Origin: Gammaproteobacteria bacterium
GTDB taxonomy: Bacteria > Pseudomonadota > Gammaproteobacteria > UBA6429 > Thiohalophilaceae
Direction: 5' to 3'
Assembly: GCA_029882235.1 (NCBI GenBank)
Contig: JAOULB010000062.1
Coordinates: forward strand, 1 to 8,764
Length of the DNA: 8,764 bases
Positions 1 through 6,995 of the stretch are shown one piece after another; position 1 is the stretch's first letter; every line of letters begins with the position of its first letter. The notes under the pieces were generated by a model that was not told the origin of the DNA, did no database searches, and saw only the letters and a list, made by a program, of their open reading frames with translations. The translations under genes were made by a program, and so were the position numbers.

Positions 1-363
1 TTGGACGCCTGTAAAAACTATGCGGATGGTGAAGCGAGACGAACCATTACCTTTGAATATGTCATGCTGGCAGGTATAAACGACACCCCTGAGCATGCAC
101 GTCAATTAGTAAAAATTCTTAAGGGGCTACCTGCGAAAATGAATCTGATTCCATTTAATCCCTTTCCACAAAGTAAATACACCTGTTCGGATCGGCCAAC
201 AATAGATCGTTTTCGTGATGTGCTAATGAAGGCGGGGATTGTGACAGTTACACGTAAAACACGAGGCGAAGACATCGATGCTGCCTGTGGTCAGCTGGCA
301 GGTAAAGTTATGGATAAAACAAAAAGAACGCAACGCAAAGCCATGCAGGCCGGGAGAGCATAA
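1..363 (+). CDS. rlmN: Dual-specificity RNA (adenine-C2) methyltransferase RlmN, C-terminal part (5' end outside window)
   Basis: This is the last 120 codons of RlmN, the radical-SAM enzyme that makes 2-methyladenosine in 23S rRNA and in some tRNAs. The end of the radical-SAM barrel is visible (FEYVML at about residues 18-23, NLIPFNPFP at 48-56), followed by the family C-terminal signature RKTRGEDIDAACGQLAG at 85-101. Cys96 of this fragment matches the conserved C-terminal cysteine that carries the methyl group in the known mechanism. The CxxxCxxC cluster-binding motif lies upstream of the window. The TTG at position 1 is almost certainly an internal Leu codon, not a start, because the family protein is roughly 360-390 residues long. 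The gene ends 2 nt before pilW, fitting an operon. Identification is firm; only its length is unknown. Confidence 0.96.
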   Translation: MDACKNYADGEARRTITFEYVMLAGINDTPEHARQLVKILKGLPAKMNLIPFNPFPQSKYTCSDRPTIDRFRDVLMKAGIVTVTRKTRGEDIDAACGQLAGKVMDKTKRTQRKAMQAGRA

Positions 364-365
364 GA

Positions 366-1136
366 ATGAGAAACTATTGGGTGAGATTCCTTGTTGTCAG
401 TGTTGCGCTATTGTCCTCAGCGTGTACAACAGAAGTTATTCGACCCGGTGCCGACCTTAAAAAGGCAGCCGAAGCTAACGCCAAACTGGGTGTCGGTTAT
501 ATGCGTCAGGGGAATTACGAACTGGCAATGGCCAAGCTCAAAAAAGCGTTGAAGTTTGATGAGGAAAATCCACGCGCCCACCATTACACCGCTGAGTTGT
601 TTCGGCGACTGGGTGAGAATGAAAAGGCAGAACAACACTTTAAGAAAGCGATAGAGCTCGATCCAAATGATACAAATATACAGAATAATTATGGTGTGTT
701 TTTGTGTGATCTTGGTCGATATAAAACTGCGGATAAGCATTTCGAAAAAGTGCTGGAAAACCCACTTTATACAACACGTTCAAAAGTCTATGAAAACATC
801 GGGCTATGCGCTAAACGTAAGGGTGATTTAAAGAGAGCAGAACAAAACTTCCACAAAGCGCTGGTGATGAATCCGCGGCTATCAAAATCGTTGTTTGAAA
901 TGGCAAAGCTCTCATTTGATCAGGGTGACAAAGAACTTTCATACAATTATTACCAGCGATTTCTAAAAGTCAGCAAGCAAAATGCACAAAGCCTGTGGTT
1001 GGGTGTATTACTCGAGAAAGGCCGTGGTAATACAACAAAGGCAGCCAGTTATTCCTTATTATTAAGAAAGCGCTTTCCTTTATCAAAAGAAGCAAAACTG
1101 GCCAAACAATTAAAAATAAAAAATAGAAGAAGATAG
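366..1136 (+). CDS. pilW: Type IV pilus biogenesis/stability lipoprotein PilW (PilF family), TPR protein
   Basis: This is a 256-residue TPR lipoprotein. It has an N-terminal signal peptide with a lipobox ending at Cys20 (LSSAC), so it should be lipidated and sent to the outer membrane. Several TPR units follow from about residue 36 to 206, including a clear one at about 84-103 (KAEQHFKKAIELDP) and another at about 154-172. The segment NNYGVFLCDLGRY (107-119) is typical of the PilW/PilF family. Known members act as pilotins that help the PilQ secretin reach and assemble in the outer membrane. The ATG is preceded by GGGAG at 352-356 inside the end of rlmN. Its position directly after rlmN is the usual one in pilus-bearing gammaproteobacteria. 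The C-terminus is strongly basic (KIKNRRR). The next gene, hisS, starts 2 nt after the stop, where rodZ would normally be found. Confidence 0.93.
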   Translation: MRNYWVRFLVVSVALLSSACTTEVIRPGADLKKAAEANAKLGVGYMRQGNYELAMAKLKKALKFDEENPRAHHYTAELFRRLGENEKAEQHFKKAIELDPNDTNIQNNYGVFLCDLGRYKTADKHFEKVLENPLYTTRSKVYENIGLCAKRKGDLKRAEQNFHKALVMNPRLSKSLFEMAKLSFDQGDKELSYNYYQRFLKVSKQNAQSLWLGVLLEKGRGNTTKAASYSLLLRKRFPLSKEAKLAKQLKIKNRRR

Positions 1137-1138
1137 TC

Positions 1139-2437
1139 TTGGCAAAAAATATTCAGGCAATTCGTGGAATGAACGACATTCTGCCAGCGGTCACACCGCT
1201 ATGGCAGTTTGTTGAAGACACATTCCGGCAGTTAATGAAATCGTATGCCTACGATGAAATTCGGATGCCCATACTGGAAAAGACGGAACTGTTTAAACGT
1301 TCAATTGGTGAAGTCACCGATATCGTCGAAAAGGAAATGTATACCTTCGATGATCGAAATGGTGACAGCCTGACACTGCGTCCAGAAGGTACGGCCAGTT
1401 GTGTGCGAGCCTGTATCGAAAATGGTTTACTGCATAACCAGACGCAGCGACTATGGTACACGGGGCCGATGTTCAGACATGAACGTCCGCAGAAAGGACG
1501 TTATCGCCAGTTCCATCAAATGGGTGTTGAAGTATTTGGTTTTGCCGGCCCCGATGTTGATGCGGAACTCATTATGATGTCTGCTCGATTGTTAAAAAAT
1601 CTTGGGCTTGCCGATATTGTCCGACTTGAAATAAATTCACTCGGTGTCAGTGAGGAACGTCAGGCACATAGAACAGAGCTGGTTAAATACTTTGAGCAAC
1701 ATCAGGATCAGCTGGATGAAGATAGTCAGCGTCGCTTACATTCAAACCCGCTGAGAATTCTTGATAGTAAAAATCCTGCAATGCAGTCTATGATCGAATC
1801 CGCTCCCAGGCTTGCAGATTTTATGGGTGAAGAAACACAGCAACATTTTACCCGAGTCTGTGATTTTCTTGCTGAAGCTGGAATTGCATATACTGTGAAT
1901 CACCGTCTGGTGCGTGGGCTGGATTATTATTCGAAAACAGTCTTCGAATGGGTTACCGACGAGCTTGGCGCCCAGGGAACAGTCTGTGCCGGCGGACGTT
2001 TTGATGGGCTGATTGAACAGCTTGGCGCCAAACCATCGCCGGCTGCTGGTTTTGCCCTGGGTATCGAGCGCATGGTTGCACTGCTTGAAGGAAAAAATGT
2101 CAGTGTTAATCAAAACCCTGATGTTTACCTGATCGCTGCAGGGGAAAAGGCTGAGCAGCTTGCCATTGTGTTTGCTGAAAGGCTGCGTGACATCAATAAA
2201 GATTTAAGTTTGATGCTCAACTGTGGTGGTGGTAGTTTTAAAAGTCAGATGAAGCGTGCTGATAAGAGTGGGGCGCGATATGCACTGATTCTGGGTGATG
2301 ATGAAATTGCTAAGAACAGTATAGCGATAAAAGATTTACGTGAAAATAAACCGCAAATAGATATTCAGCTGGATGATTATTCGCAAATAGCAAAGCTCAT
2401 GCTTAATGATGAAGCTCTGCTGATTGATAAAATATAA
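1139..2437 (+). CDS. hisS: Histidine--tRNA ligase (class II aminoacyl-tRNA synthetase)
   Basis: This 432-residue enzyme charges tRNA-His with histidine using ATP in the cytoplasm. All class II motifs are present: RPEGT (81-85), motif 2 with MFRHERPQKGRYRQFHQ (111-127), the histidine-specific LVRGLDYY (257-264, with the catalytic arginine at 259), the glycine-rich CAGGRFDGL (283-291), and motif 3 GFALGIER (304-311). The C-terminal anticodon-binding domain runs from about residue 326 to the end. The start is TTG: the resulting N-terminus MAKNIQAIRGMND matches E. coli HisS, and no ATG lies in frame just upstream. A purine-rich AGAAGAAGA at 1125-1133, inside the pilW 3' end, can serve as ribosome binding site. 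The gene sits 2 nt after pilW and 13 nt before yfgM. Confidence 0.98.
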   Translation: MAKNIQAIRGMNDILPAVTPLWQFVEDTFRQLMKSYAYDEIRMPILEKTELFKRSIGEVTDIVEKEMYTFDDRNGDSLTLRPEGTASCVRACIENGLLHNQTQRLWYTGPMFRHERPQKGRYRQFHQMGVEVFGFAGPDVDAELIMMSARLLKNLGLADIVRLEINSLGVSEERQAHRTELVKYFEQHQDQLDEDSQRRLHSNPLRILDSKNPAMQSMIESAPRLADFMGEETQQHFTRVCDFLAEAGIAYTVNHRLVRGLDYYSKTVFEWVTDELGAQGTVCAGGRFDGLIEQLGAKPSPAAGFALGIERMVALLEGKNVSVNQNPDVYLIAAGEKAEQLAIVFAERLRDINKDLSLMLNCGGGSFKSQMKRADKSGARYALILGDDEIAKNSIAIKDLRENKPQIDIQLDDYSQIAKLMLNDEALLIDKI

Positions 2438-2450
2438 AGAGAGATAAACC

Positions 2451-3119
2451 GTGGAAATTCAAAGAACAGATGAAGAAACCGTCGAACATATCAAACAATG
2501 GTGGAAGGAAAATGGTCTTGCTATTATTATCGGGCTGGCAATTGGTTTCGGTGGTATTTTTGGGGTGCGGGGCTGGTTTGAACATCAAAAAAATCAGGCT
2601 GAACAGGCTTCCGTTATTTATGACCAACTTGCCACTTCACTGGCATCACGCAAATATGAAGATGTGATTAAAAAGGGTGAGGCATTGATTAATGAGTATT
2701 CGGCTACACCTTATGCCTCATTAGCGGCCTTATCCCTCGCAAAGGCGAAGGTTGAACAGGGTAATAATACAGGTGCAGTCATTCATCTGAACTGGGTTAT
2801 TGATAATGCTTCAGATTCGGGTATGCAGCATATTGCGCGCGTTCGTCTGGCTCGCTTAATGTTTGCAGCAAAAGATTATGCCGGGGTTATGAAACTGCTT
2901 GATGGACAAAAAGGCAGTGCCTTCCAGTCTTTTTATGATGAGATTCGTGGTGATGTTCACATGGCACAGGGGAATGCGGCCATGGCGGGAGATGCTTACC
3001 GTCTGGCAGTCGTATCTTCAGAGCGTGGTTCTCAACGAGCTCAGCTTATTCAAAATAAACTTGATGATGTTGCTGTCAACACATTAGTTGATGCTACTTC
3101 AGATAGTGTAGAAAAATAA
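2451..3119 (+). CDS. yfgM: YfgM family ancillary SecYEG translocon subunit (membrane-anchored TPR-like protein)
   Basis: This is a 222-residue protein with the YfgM layout: a short cytoplasmic N-terminus (1-20, with VEHIKQWWKENG), one hydrophobic membrane segment at about 22-40 rich in Ile and Gly, and a periplasmic helical TPR-like domain (about 50-205, Pfam TPR_21 type). In E. coli, YfgM associates with the SecYEG translocon and the chaperone PpiD and helps hand over secreted proteins. The start is GTG; the N-terminus MEIQ resembles E. coli YfgM (MEIY), and AGAGAG at 2438-2443 is a plausible ribosome binding site. It lies between hisS and bamB as in E. coli. Its TAA overlaps the bamB ATG by one base (TAATG), suggesting translational coupling of two envelope-biogenesis proteins. 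Confidence 0.93.
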   Translation: MEIQRTDEETVEHIKQWWKENGLAIIIGLAIGFGGIFGVRGWFEHQKNQAEQASVIYDQLATSLASRKYEDVIKKGEALINEYSATPYASLAALSLAKAKVEQGNNTGAVIHLNWVIDNASDSGMQHIARVRLARLMFAAKDYAGVMKLLDGQKGSAFQSFYDEIRGDVHMAQGNAAMAGDAYRLAVVSSERGSQRAQLIQNKLDDVAVNTLVDATSDSVEK

Positions 3120-4321
3120 TGCGATTAACACTACATACATTATTTATGATGGTGCTTGCGGGCTGCAGTACATCGCCCTCGCCGATATTGCCACCAGAAA
3201 AATTAACTGAGCTGGATAACAAATTATCAATCAAACTATTATGGCAAAGAACTGTTGGTAATGGTGCAAGTGACAATTATTTAAAATTAAAACCAGCTAT
3301 ATCAGGCAAAACAGGTTACGCCATCGACCATCAGGGTTATCTGCTAGCCTGGGATCTGCATAGCGGTAAAAAGCTCTGGTCGAAAAAATATAATACTCCA
3401 GCATCGAGCGCATTAAGTTTAACTCAGGATAGACTTTATTTTGGCACAAGCCTGGGTGAAGTCATTACGGTAAACAGAAAGAATGGTCAGTTAATCTGGC
3501 GAGCGCAGGTATCGAGTGAGGTTCTTTCTGCGCCTGTTATCGATGGCAATGCCGTCGTTGTTCGCACGGTTGATGGTCGCATTCATTCTCTCAGTGCGAC
3601 AAATGGTCAGAAACTGTGGGTCTATGATCGTTCAGTCCCTGTTTTAAGTTTGCGTGGCACAAGCAGTCCTATTGTGGTTGATGGGCTTGTCATCAGTGGT
3701 GCCGATAATGGTAAGTTAACTGCCCTGTCTTTAAAAACAGGTGCTGTGCTCTGGGAAACAACCATCGCTGTACCCAGTGGACGCTCTGAAATTGAGCGAC
3801 TCATCGATATTGATGCGCAACCTTTAATTCGTGATGGCGTTATTTATGCGGTTGCCTTTCAGGGACGACTTGCCGCAGTACGAATCGATTCGGGACGGAT
3901 ACTCTGGGTACGTGATATCTCGTCATACAATGGTATGACTATGGACACCAATAGACTTTATCTGAGTGACTCAGAAGGCAAAGTCTGGGCGCTTGATCGT
4001 TTTAACGGTGCTACTTTATGGAAACAGGAGCGGCTCCTGCGCCGAGCAATCTCCAGACCGGTTATTCAGGGTAGCAATATCCTGGTGGGTGATTTCAATG
4101 GCTATCTGCACTGGATGTCACGGACTGATGGACGCTTATTGGCGCGCACAAGACTTGGGCAAGATCCTCTTCCCGATATCGAGGAAGATGAAGAAGCTGA
4201 TAGTATGATTTTCAGTCAATCTCGTAATATCCTGGCTACGCCTGTCGTCAGAAACGATATTGCTATTGTCATTGATCGTAAAGGTTTACTGTCAGCTTTT
4301 CGAGTTAGCGAGTCTATATAA
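3119..4321 (+). CDS. bamB: Outer membrane protein assembly factor BamB (lipoprotein, beta-propeller)
   Basis: This 400-residue lipoprotein is the BamB subunit of the BAM complex, which folds beta-barrel proteins into the outer membrane. A short signal peptide ends in a perfect lipobox, LAGC, with Cys16 as the lipidated residue. The mature part contains repeated PQQ-type propeller blades of the pattern G-x-(L/I)-W (for example GKKLW 83-87, GQLIW 123-127, GQKLW 163-167, GAVLW 208-212, GRILW 259-263, GATLW 297-301). VLSLRGTSSP (175-184) matches the BamB loop that contacts BamA in E. coli. Compared with E. coli BamB from memory, there are about 20 extra residues before the last blade, very acidic at about 353-361 (DIEEDEEAD). 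The start codon overlaps the yfgM stop by one base. Confidence 0.95.
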   Translation: MRLTLHTLFMMVLAGCSTSPSPILPPEKLTELDNKLSIKLLWQRTVGNGASDNYLKLKPAISGKTGYAIDHQGYLLAWDLHSGKKLWSKKYNTPASSALSLTQDRLYFGTSLGEVITVNRKNGQLIWRAQVSSEVLSAPVIDGNAVVVRTVDGRIHSLSATNGQKLWVYDRSVPVLSLRGTSSPIVVDGLVISGADNGKLTALSLKTGAVLWETTIAVPSGRSEIERLIDIDAQPLIRDGVIYAVAFQGRLAAVRIDSGRILWVRDISSYNGMTMDTNRLYLSDSEGKVWALDRFNGATLWKQERLLRRAISRPVIQGSNILVGDFNGYLHWMSRTDGRLLARTRLGQDPLPDIEEDEEADSMIFSQSRNILATPVVRNDIAIVIDRKGLLSAFRVSESI

Positions 4322-4341
4322 AATTTTACCTGCTAAAATTT
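4321..4341 (+). other. AT-only inverted repeat between bamB and der
   Basis: AAATTTTA (4321-4328) and TAAAATTT (4334-4341) form a perfect 8-bp stem with a 5-nt loop CCTGC, starting at the last base of the bamB stop. The stem has no GC pair and only a short, interrupted T stretch follows, so it is a poor intrinsic terminator. It may be an RNA end or processing site, or may simply reflect local AT richness. It occupies part of the 54-nt bamB–der gap. TAAAAT within it resembles a -10 box, but I found no matching -35. Confidence 0.3.
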
Positions 4342-4375
4342 ATTTTGGTAGAGTTTCTTTAATCAGGACATTCTC

Positions 4376-5773
4376 ATGAAACCAGTCATTGCTCTGGTCG
4401 GTAGACCGAATGTGGGTAAATCTACCCTGTTTAACCGACTGACCAAAACGCGAGATGCGCTGGTTGCCGATCAACCTGGTCTCACACGTGATCGAAAATT
4501 TGGTGAAGGCAAATTAGGTGGCAAGCCCTATATTGTTATCGATACAGGTGGATTAAGCGGTGATGATGAAGGTGTAGATGCCATAATGGCAACACAGTCC
4601 TGGCTCGCTGTGGAGCAGGCCGATATTGTCATGTTTCTTACGGATGCCAAAACAGGTTTGACTGGTGTTGATGAAGAAATTGCGCATCGTCTGCGAACTT
4701 CCGGTAAGACTATACATATCGTCGTCAACAAAATTGATGGTTTGAATGCCGATGTGGTCATGGCAGATTTTCATTCTCTCGGACTTGGCGAACCCATTGG
4801 CATATCCGCTGTGCATGGGCGAGGCGTGTCGGCACTGATTACCGATGTGCTTGAATTACTACCGGAAGCCGATGAAGAACAGGATAGTGTTGAACAACAC
4901 AAAGGTATTCGTATTGCAGTAGTTGGGCGTCCGAATGTCGGTAAATCAACGCTGGTGAATCGCATCCTTGGGGAAGAGCGTGTTGTCACTTATGATTTAC
5001 CGGGAACCACTCGTGACAGTATCTATCTTCCATTTGAACGTGATGAGCAGGATTATGTACTCATCGATACGGCAGGTGTGCGTCGGCGGCGCAAAATCAA
5101 TGAAGCAATTGAAAAATTCAGTGTTATTAAAACACTGCAGGCGATAGAAGACGCCCATGTTGTTATTCTGATGCTGGATGCAAGTGAAGGCATTACTGAT
5201 CAGGATGCATCGCTATTAGGCTTTGTGCTTGATACCGGTCGTGCACTGGTACTCGCGGTCAATAAGTGGGATGGTCTGGAGACGGATCAACGCGACAAAA
5301 TTAAACGTGAGCTTGATGTTAAGCTGCCCTTTGTCGACTTTGCCAAGATACATTTTATTTCGGCACTGCATGGCAGTGGTGTGGGTGATTTGTTTGGTTC
5401 AATCAATGTGGCCTATAAATCGGCCATGGCGAAATTCCAGACGCCAAGGTTGACACGATTACTTGAAGATTTTGTCAGCGCAAACCCACCCCCTATGTCA
5501 AAGGGACGACGAATTAAATTACGCTATGCCCATCAGGGCGGTCAAAATCCACCCATTGTTGTTATTCATGGCAATCAGGTTGATGCAGTACCGGCCATAT
5601 ATAAACGTTATTTGATGAATGCCTTTCGCAAACACCTTAAGTTAAAAGGTACGCCGTTGCGTATTGAGTTCAAGGCAGGCAAGAATCCCTATGAAGGGCG
5701 AAAGAATAAACTCACCACGCGCCAACAACAAAAACGCAAGCGATTGATGAAGCACGTTAAATCAAAAAAATAG
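4376..5773 (+). CDS. der: Ribosome biogenesis GTPase Der (EngA), double GTPase domain
   Basis: Der is an essential GTPase with two tandem G domains that acts in maturation of the 50S ribosomal subunit. In this 465-residue protein both domains are complete: first GRPNVGKST (9-17), Thr37 in PGLTRD, DTGG (56-59), NKID (118-121); second GRPNVGKST (184-192), PGTTRD (209-214), DTAG (231-234), NKWD (296-299). A KH-like RNA-binding domain follows at about 355-440, and the tail is very basic (KLTTRQQQKRKRLMKH), as expected for a ribosome-binding protein. The acidic linker between the G domains (about 163-175) is short. The ATG has AGGA at 4365-4368, 7 nt upstream. It is the last well-known gene of the plus-strand cluster; a small membrane protein gene starts 1 nt after its stop. 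Confidence 0.98.
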   Translation: MKPVIALVGRPNVGKSTLFNRLTKTRDALVADQPGLTRDRKFGEGKLGGKPYIVIDTGGLSGDDEGVDAIMATQSWLAVEQADIVMFLTDAKTGLTGVDEEIAHRLRTSGKTIHIVVNKIDGLNADVVMADFHSLGLGEPIGISAVHGRGVSALITDVLELLPEADEEQDSVEQHKGIRIAVVGRPNVGKSTLVNRILGEERVVTYDLPGTTRDSIYLPFERDEQDYVLIDTAGVRRRRKINEAIEKFSVIKTLQAIEDAHVVILMLDASEGITDQDASLLGFVLDTGRALVLAVNKWDGLETDQRDKIKRELDVKLPFVDFAKIHFISALHGSGVGDLFGSINVAYKSAMAKFQTPRLTRLLEDFVSANPPPMSKGRRIKLRYAHQGGQNPPIVVIHGNQVDAVPAIYKRYLMNAFRKHLKLKGTPLRIEFKAGKNPYEGRKNKLTTRQQQKRKRLMKHVKSKK

Positions 5774-5774
5774 T

Positions 5775-6152
5775 ATGGATTCATTCTATCTCTATATTAG
5801 TAATCTAATTGTTGTTGTTCATTTTATATTTATTCTATTAGTTTTATTTGGCGGTTTACTGGTTTTACAATGGCCAAGGCTAATCTGGATCCATCTTCCG
5901 GTAATTACCTGGGGATTTCTCGTGGAGCTCAATGGCTGGATCTGTCCACTCACGCCATGGGAAAACCACTTTCGTCACTTGTCAGGAGAAATAAGTTATC
6001 AGGGAGATTTTATCGGTGAGTATATCCTGCCCTTGATTTACCCTGCAGAATTGACCCGAGAGATGCAGTATTCTTTTGCTGCGGTTGTTTTACTTCTGAA
6101 TGCAGTTATTTATTATTTTATCTGGCGCAATGCCCAAAAAAATAAAATATAA
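5775..6152 (+). CDS. DUF2784 family small integral membrane protein, function unknown
   Basis: This 125-residue protein has hydrophobic segments at about 8-31, 36-55 and 98-118, suggesting three membrane helices. It carries the residue pattern I associate with DUF2784 (Pfam PF10861): an early VVHFIFILLVLFGGLLVL stretch, WIHLPVITWGFLVELNGWICPLTPWEN (about 38-64), a Y-x-G-x-F-I-x-x-Y motif (about 75-83), and LPLIYPAELTREMQ (about 85-98). The conserved polar residues inside membrane-flanking motifs (CPLTPWEN) suggest a ligand or partner site, but no function is known to me. The ATG lies one base after the der stop and has no recognisable Shine-Dalgarno sequence, so it probably relies on ribosomes finishing der. 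It closes the plus-strand operon, ending 6 bases before the stop of the opposing peptidase gene. Confidence 0.85.
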   Translation: MDSFYLYISNLIVVVHFIFILLVLFGGLLVLQWPRLIWIHLPVITWGFLVELNGWICPLTPWENHFRHLSGEISYQGDFIGEYILPLIYPAELTREMQYSFAAVVLLLNAVIYYFIWRNAQKNKI

Positions 6153-6172
6153 GCGAAATTAATTATTCGTTT
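6151..6172 (+). terminator. Weak candidate hairpin at the convergent gene ends
   Basis: AAGCGAA (6151-6157) can pair with TTCGTTT (6166-6172) in plus-strand RNA, using one G-U pair and an 8-nt AT loop, followed by one more T. It spans both stop codons of the converging genes. It is AT-rich with a very short T tract, so it would be a weak terminator at best. It is the only stem-loop I see at this junction. In minus-strand RNA the G-U pair becomes an A-C mismatch, making it weaker there, although a T-rich run follows it on that strand. Confidence 0.2.
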
Positions 6173-6995
6173 TCAGGAAAAGCTTCGGTTCAACTTTGGT
6201 GTTGTTTAATGAAACAACCCAATGCAGATGTGGACCGCTGACACGACCGGTACTACCGACTTCACCAATACGATCTGACTGATTAACTTCATCACCTTCC
6301 TTTACGTCAATTTTACTTAAATGACAGTACAAGGTAACCAGCCCCTGACCATGGTCAATAAATACGGTACCGCCAGTAAAGAAATAATTGCCAGTACGAA
6401 TGACACGACCTTTAGCCGGGGCGATGATAGGCGTACCATTCGGGGCAGCGATATCTAACCCGGTATGGTTACGAATTCTTTTTTGTTTATTGTATTGCCG
6501 ACGCAGGCCGAACTGGCTACTAAAGCGTCCTTCTACAGGCTTAATAAATGACATCGGCACTTCATCCTGTTCTGTCCATGTGTTGAGTGCAGCGGTCATG
6601 AGAGGTTTTTCTTTTAGATGGCGTTCGATATCTTCCTTGGTTGGTGAAACCATGCGTTCATTCGGAATGGTGATCTGTCTAAGTTCATATTTTTTATGCT
6701 TTATAGAAAATTTTCTTTTTCTGGTGTCTTCAGTTTTTACTGTAAGCGTTTGCGAGCCTTTTTTAAGCGTAAGTGGAAGGCCTACTACTGCATGCCAGTT
6801 ATTGTTCTTGCCTTTGACGACCATGACACGACGTTTTAGAAATTCAACCACGGGAGCTTTAGCTGAATTAAGCTTGAGGTCGACCACTGCAACGCCACCG
6901 GGAACGGGGTTGTGTCGAGGTAAGTCCTGCGCTAACAGTCCAGGGGACACAATACAGAAATAAAAGATAACTAAATGCTTAAACAACTTACTCAT
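6159..6995 (-). CDS. Secreted M23 family (LytM-type) zinc metallopeptidase
   Basis: From its ATG (6995) this is a 278-residue exported peptidase expected to cut peptidoglycan peptide cross-links in the periplasm. It starts with a signal peptide (basic start, hydrophobic stretch to about residue 19, likely cleavage near LLA-Q at 22-23). An N-terminal beta-rich region (about 30-110) resembles the domain often preceding M23 catalytic domains, and the C-terminal half is the LytM domain. The zinc ligands and catalytic histidines are all present: HTGLD (177-181), YCHLS (223-227) and GPHLHW (254-259). It is therefore probably an active enzyme, unlike the EnvC/NlpD activators, which have lost these residues. 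A TTG nine bases upstream could also start the frame; I prefer the ATG, which overlaps the xseA stop as ATGAGTAA. That 8-nt overlap implies co-translation with xseA. The exact cleavage specificity is not evident. Confidence 0.9.
   Translation of the reverse strand: MSKLFKHLVIFYFCIVSPGLLAQDLPRHNPVPGGVAVVDLKLNSAKAPVVEFLKRRVMVVKGKNNNWHAVVGLPLTLKKGSQTLTVKTEDTRKRKFSIKHKKYELRQITIPNERMVSPTKEDIERHLKEKPLMTAALNTWTEQDEVPMSFIKPVEGRFSSQFGLRRQYNKQKRIRNHTGLDIAAPNGTPIIAPAKGRVIRTGNYFFTGGTVFIDHGQGLVTLYCHLSKIDVKEGDEVNQSDRIGEVGSTGRVSGPHLHWVVSLNNTKVEPKLFLKTNN

Noticed and set aside
1..3. TTG at the window edge as a start of a short RlmN-like protein
   Set aside because: The sequence is in the middle of the radical-SAM domain, so the codon is an internal leucine and the gene continues outside the window.
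417..740. 107-codon minus-strand frame inside pilW
   Set aside because: Antisense to a clear TPR lipoprotein gene, with no domain or start signal.
1742..2113. 123-codon minus-strand frame inside hisS
   Set aside because: Antisense to the conserved catalytic region of HisS; no family resemblance.
4326..4354. Possible der promoter (TTACCT and TAGAGT, 17-base spacing)
   Set aside because: The boxes match the consensus at only 3 and 4 of 6 positions, which is expected by chance in an AT-rich gap.
6388..6963. 191-codon plus-strand open frame
   Set aside because: It lies wholly antisense to the M23 peptidase, whose catalytic motifs are intact; its own translation shows no recognisable domain and it has no convincing start context.
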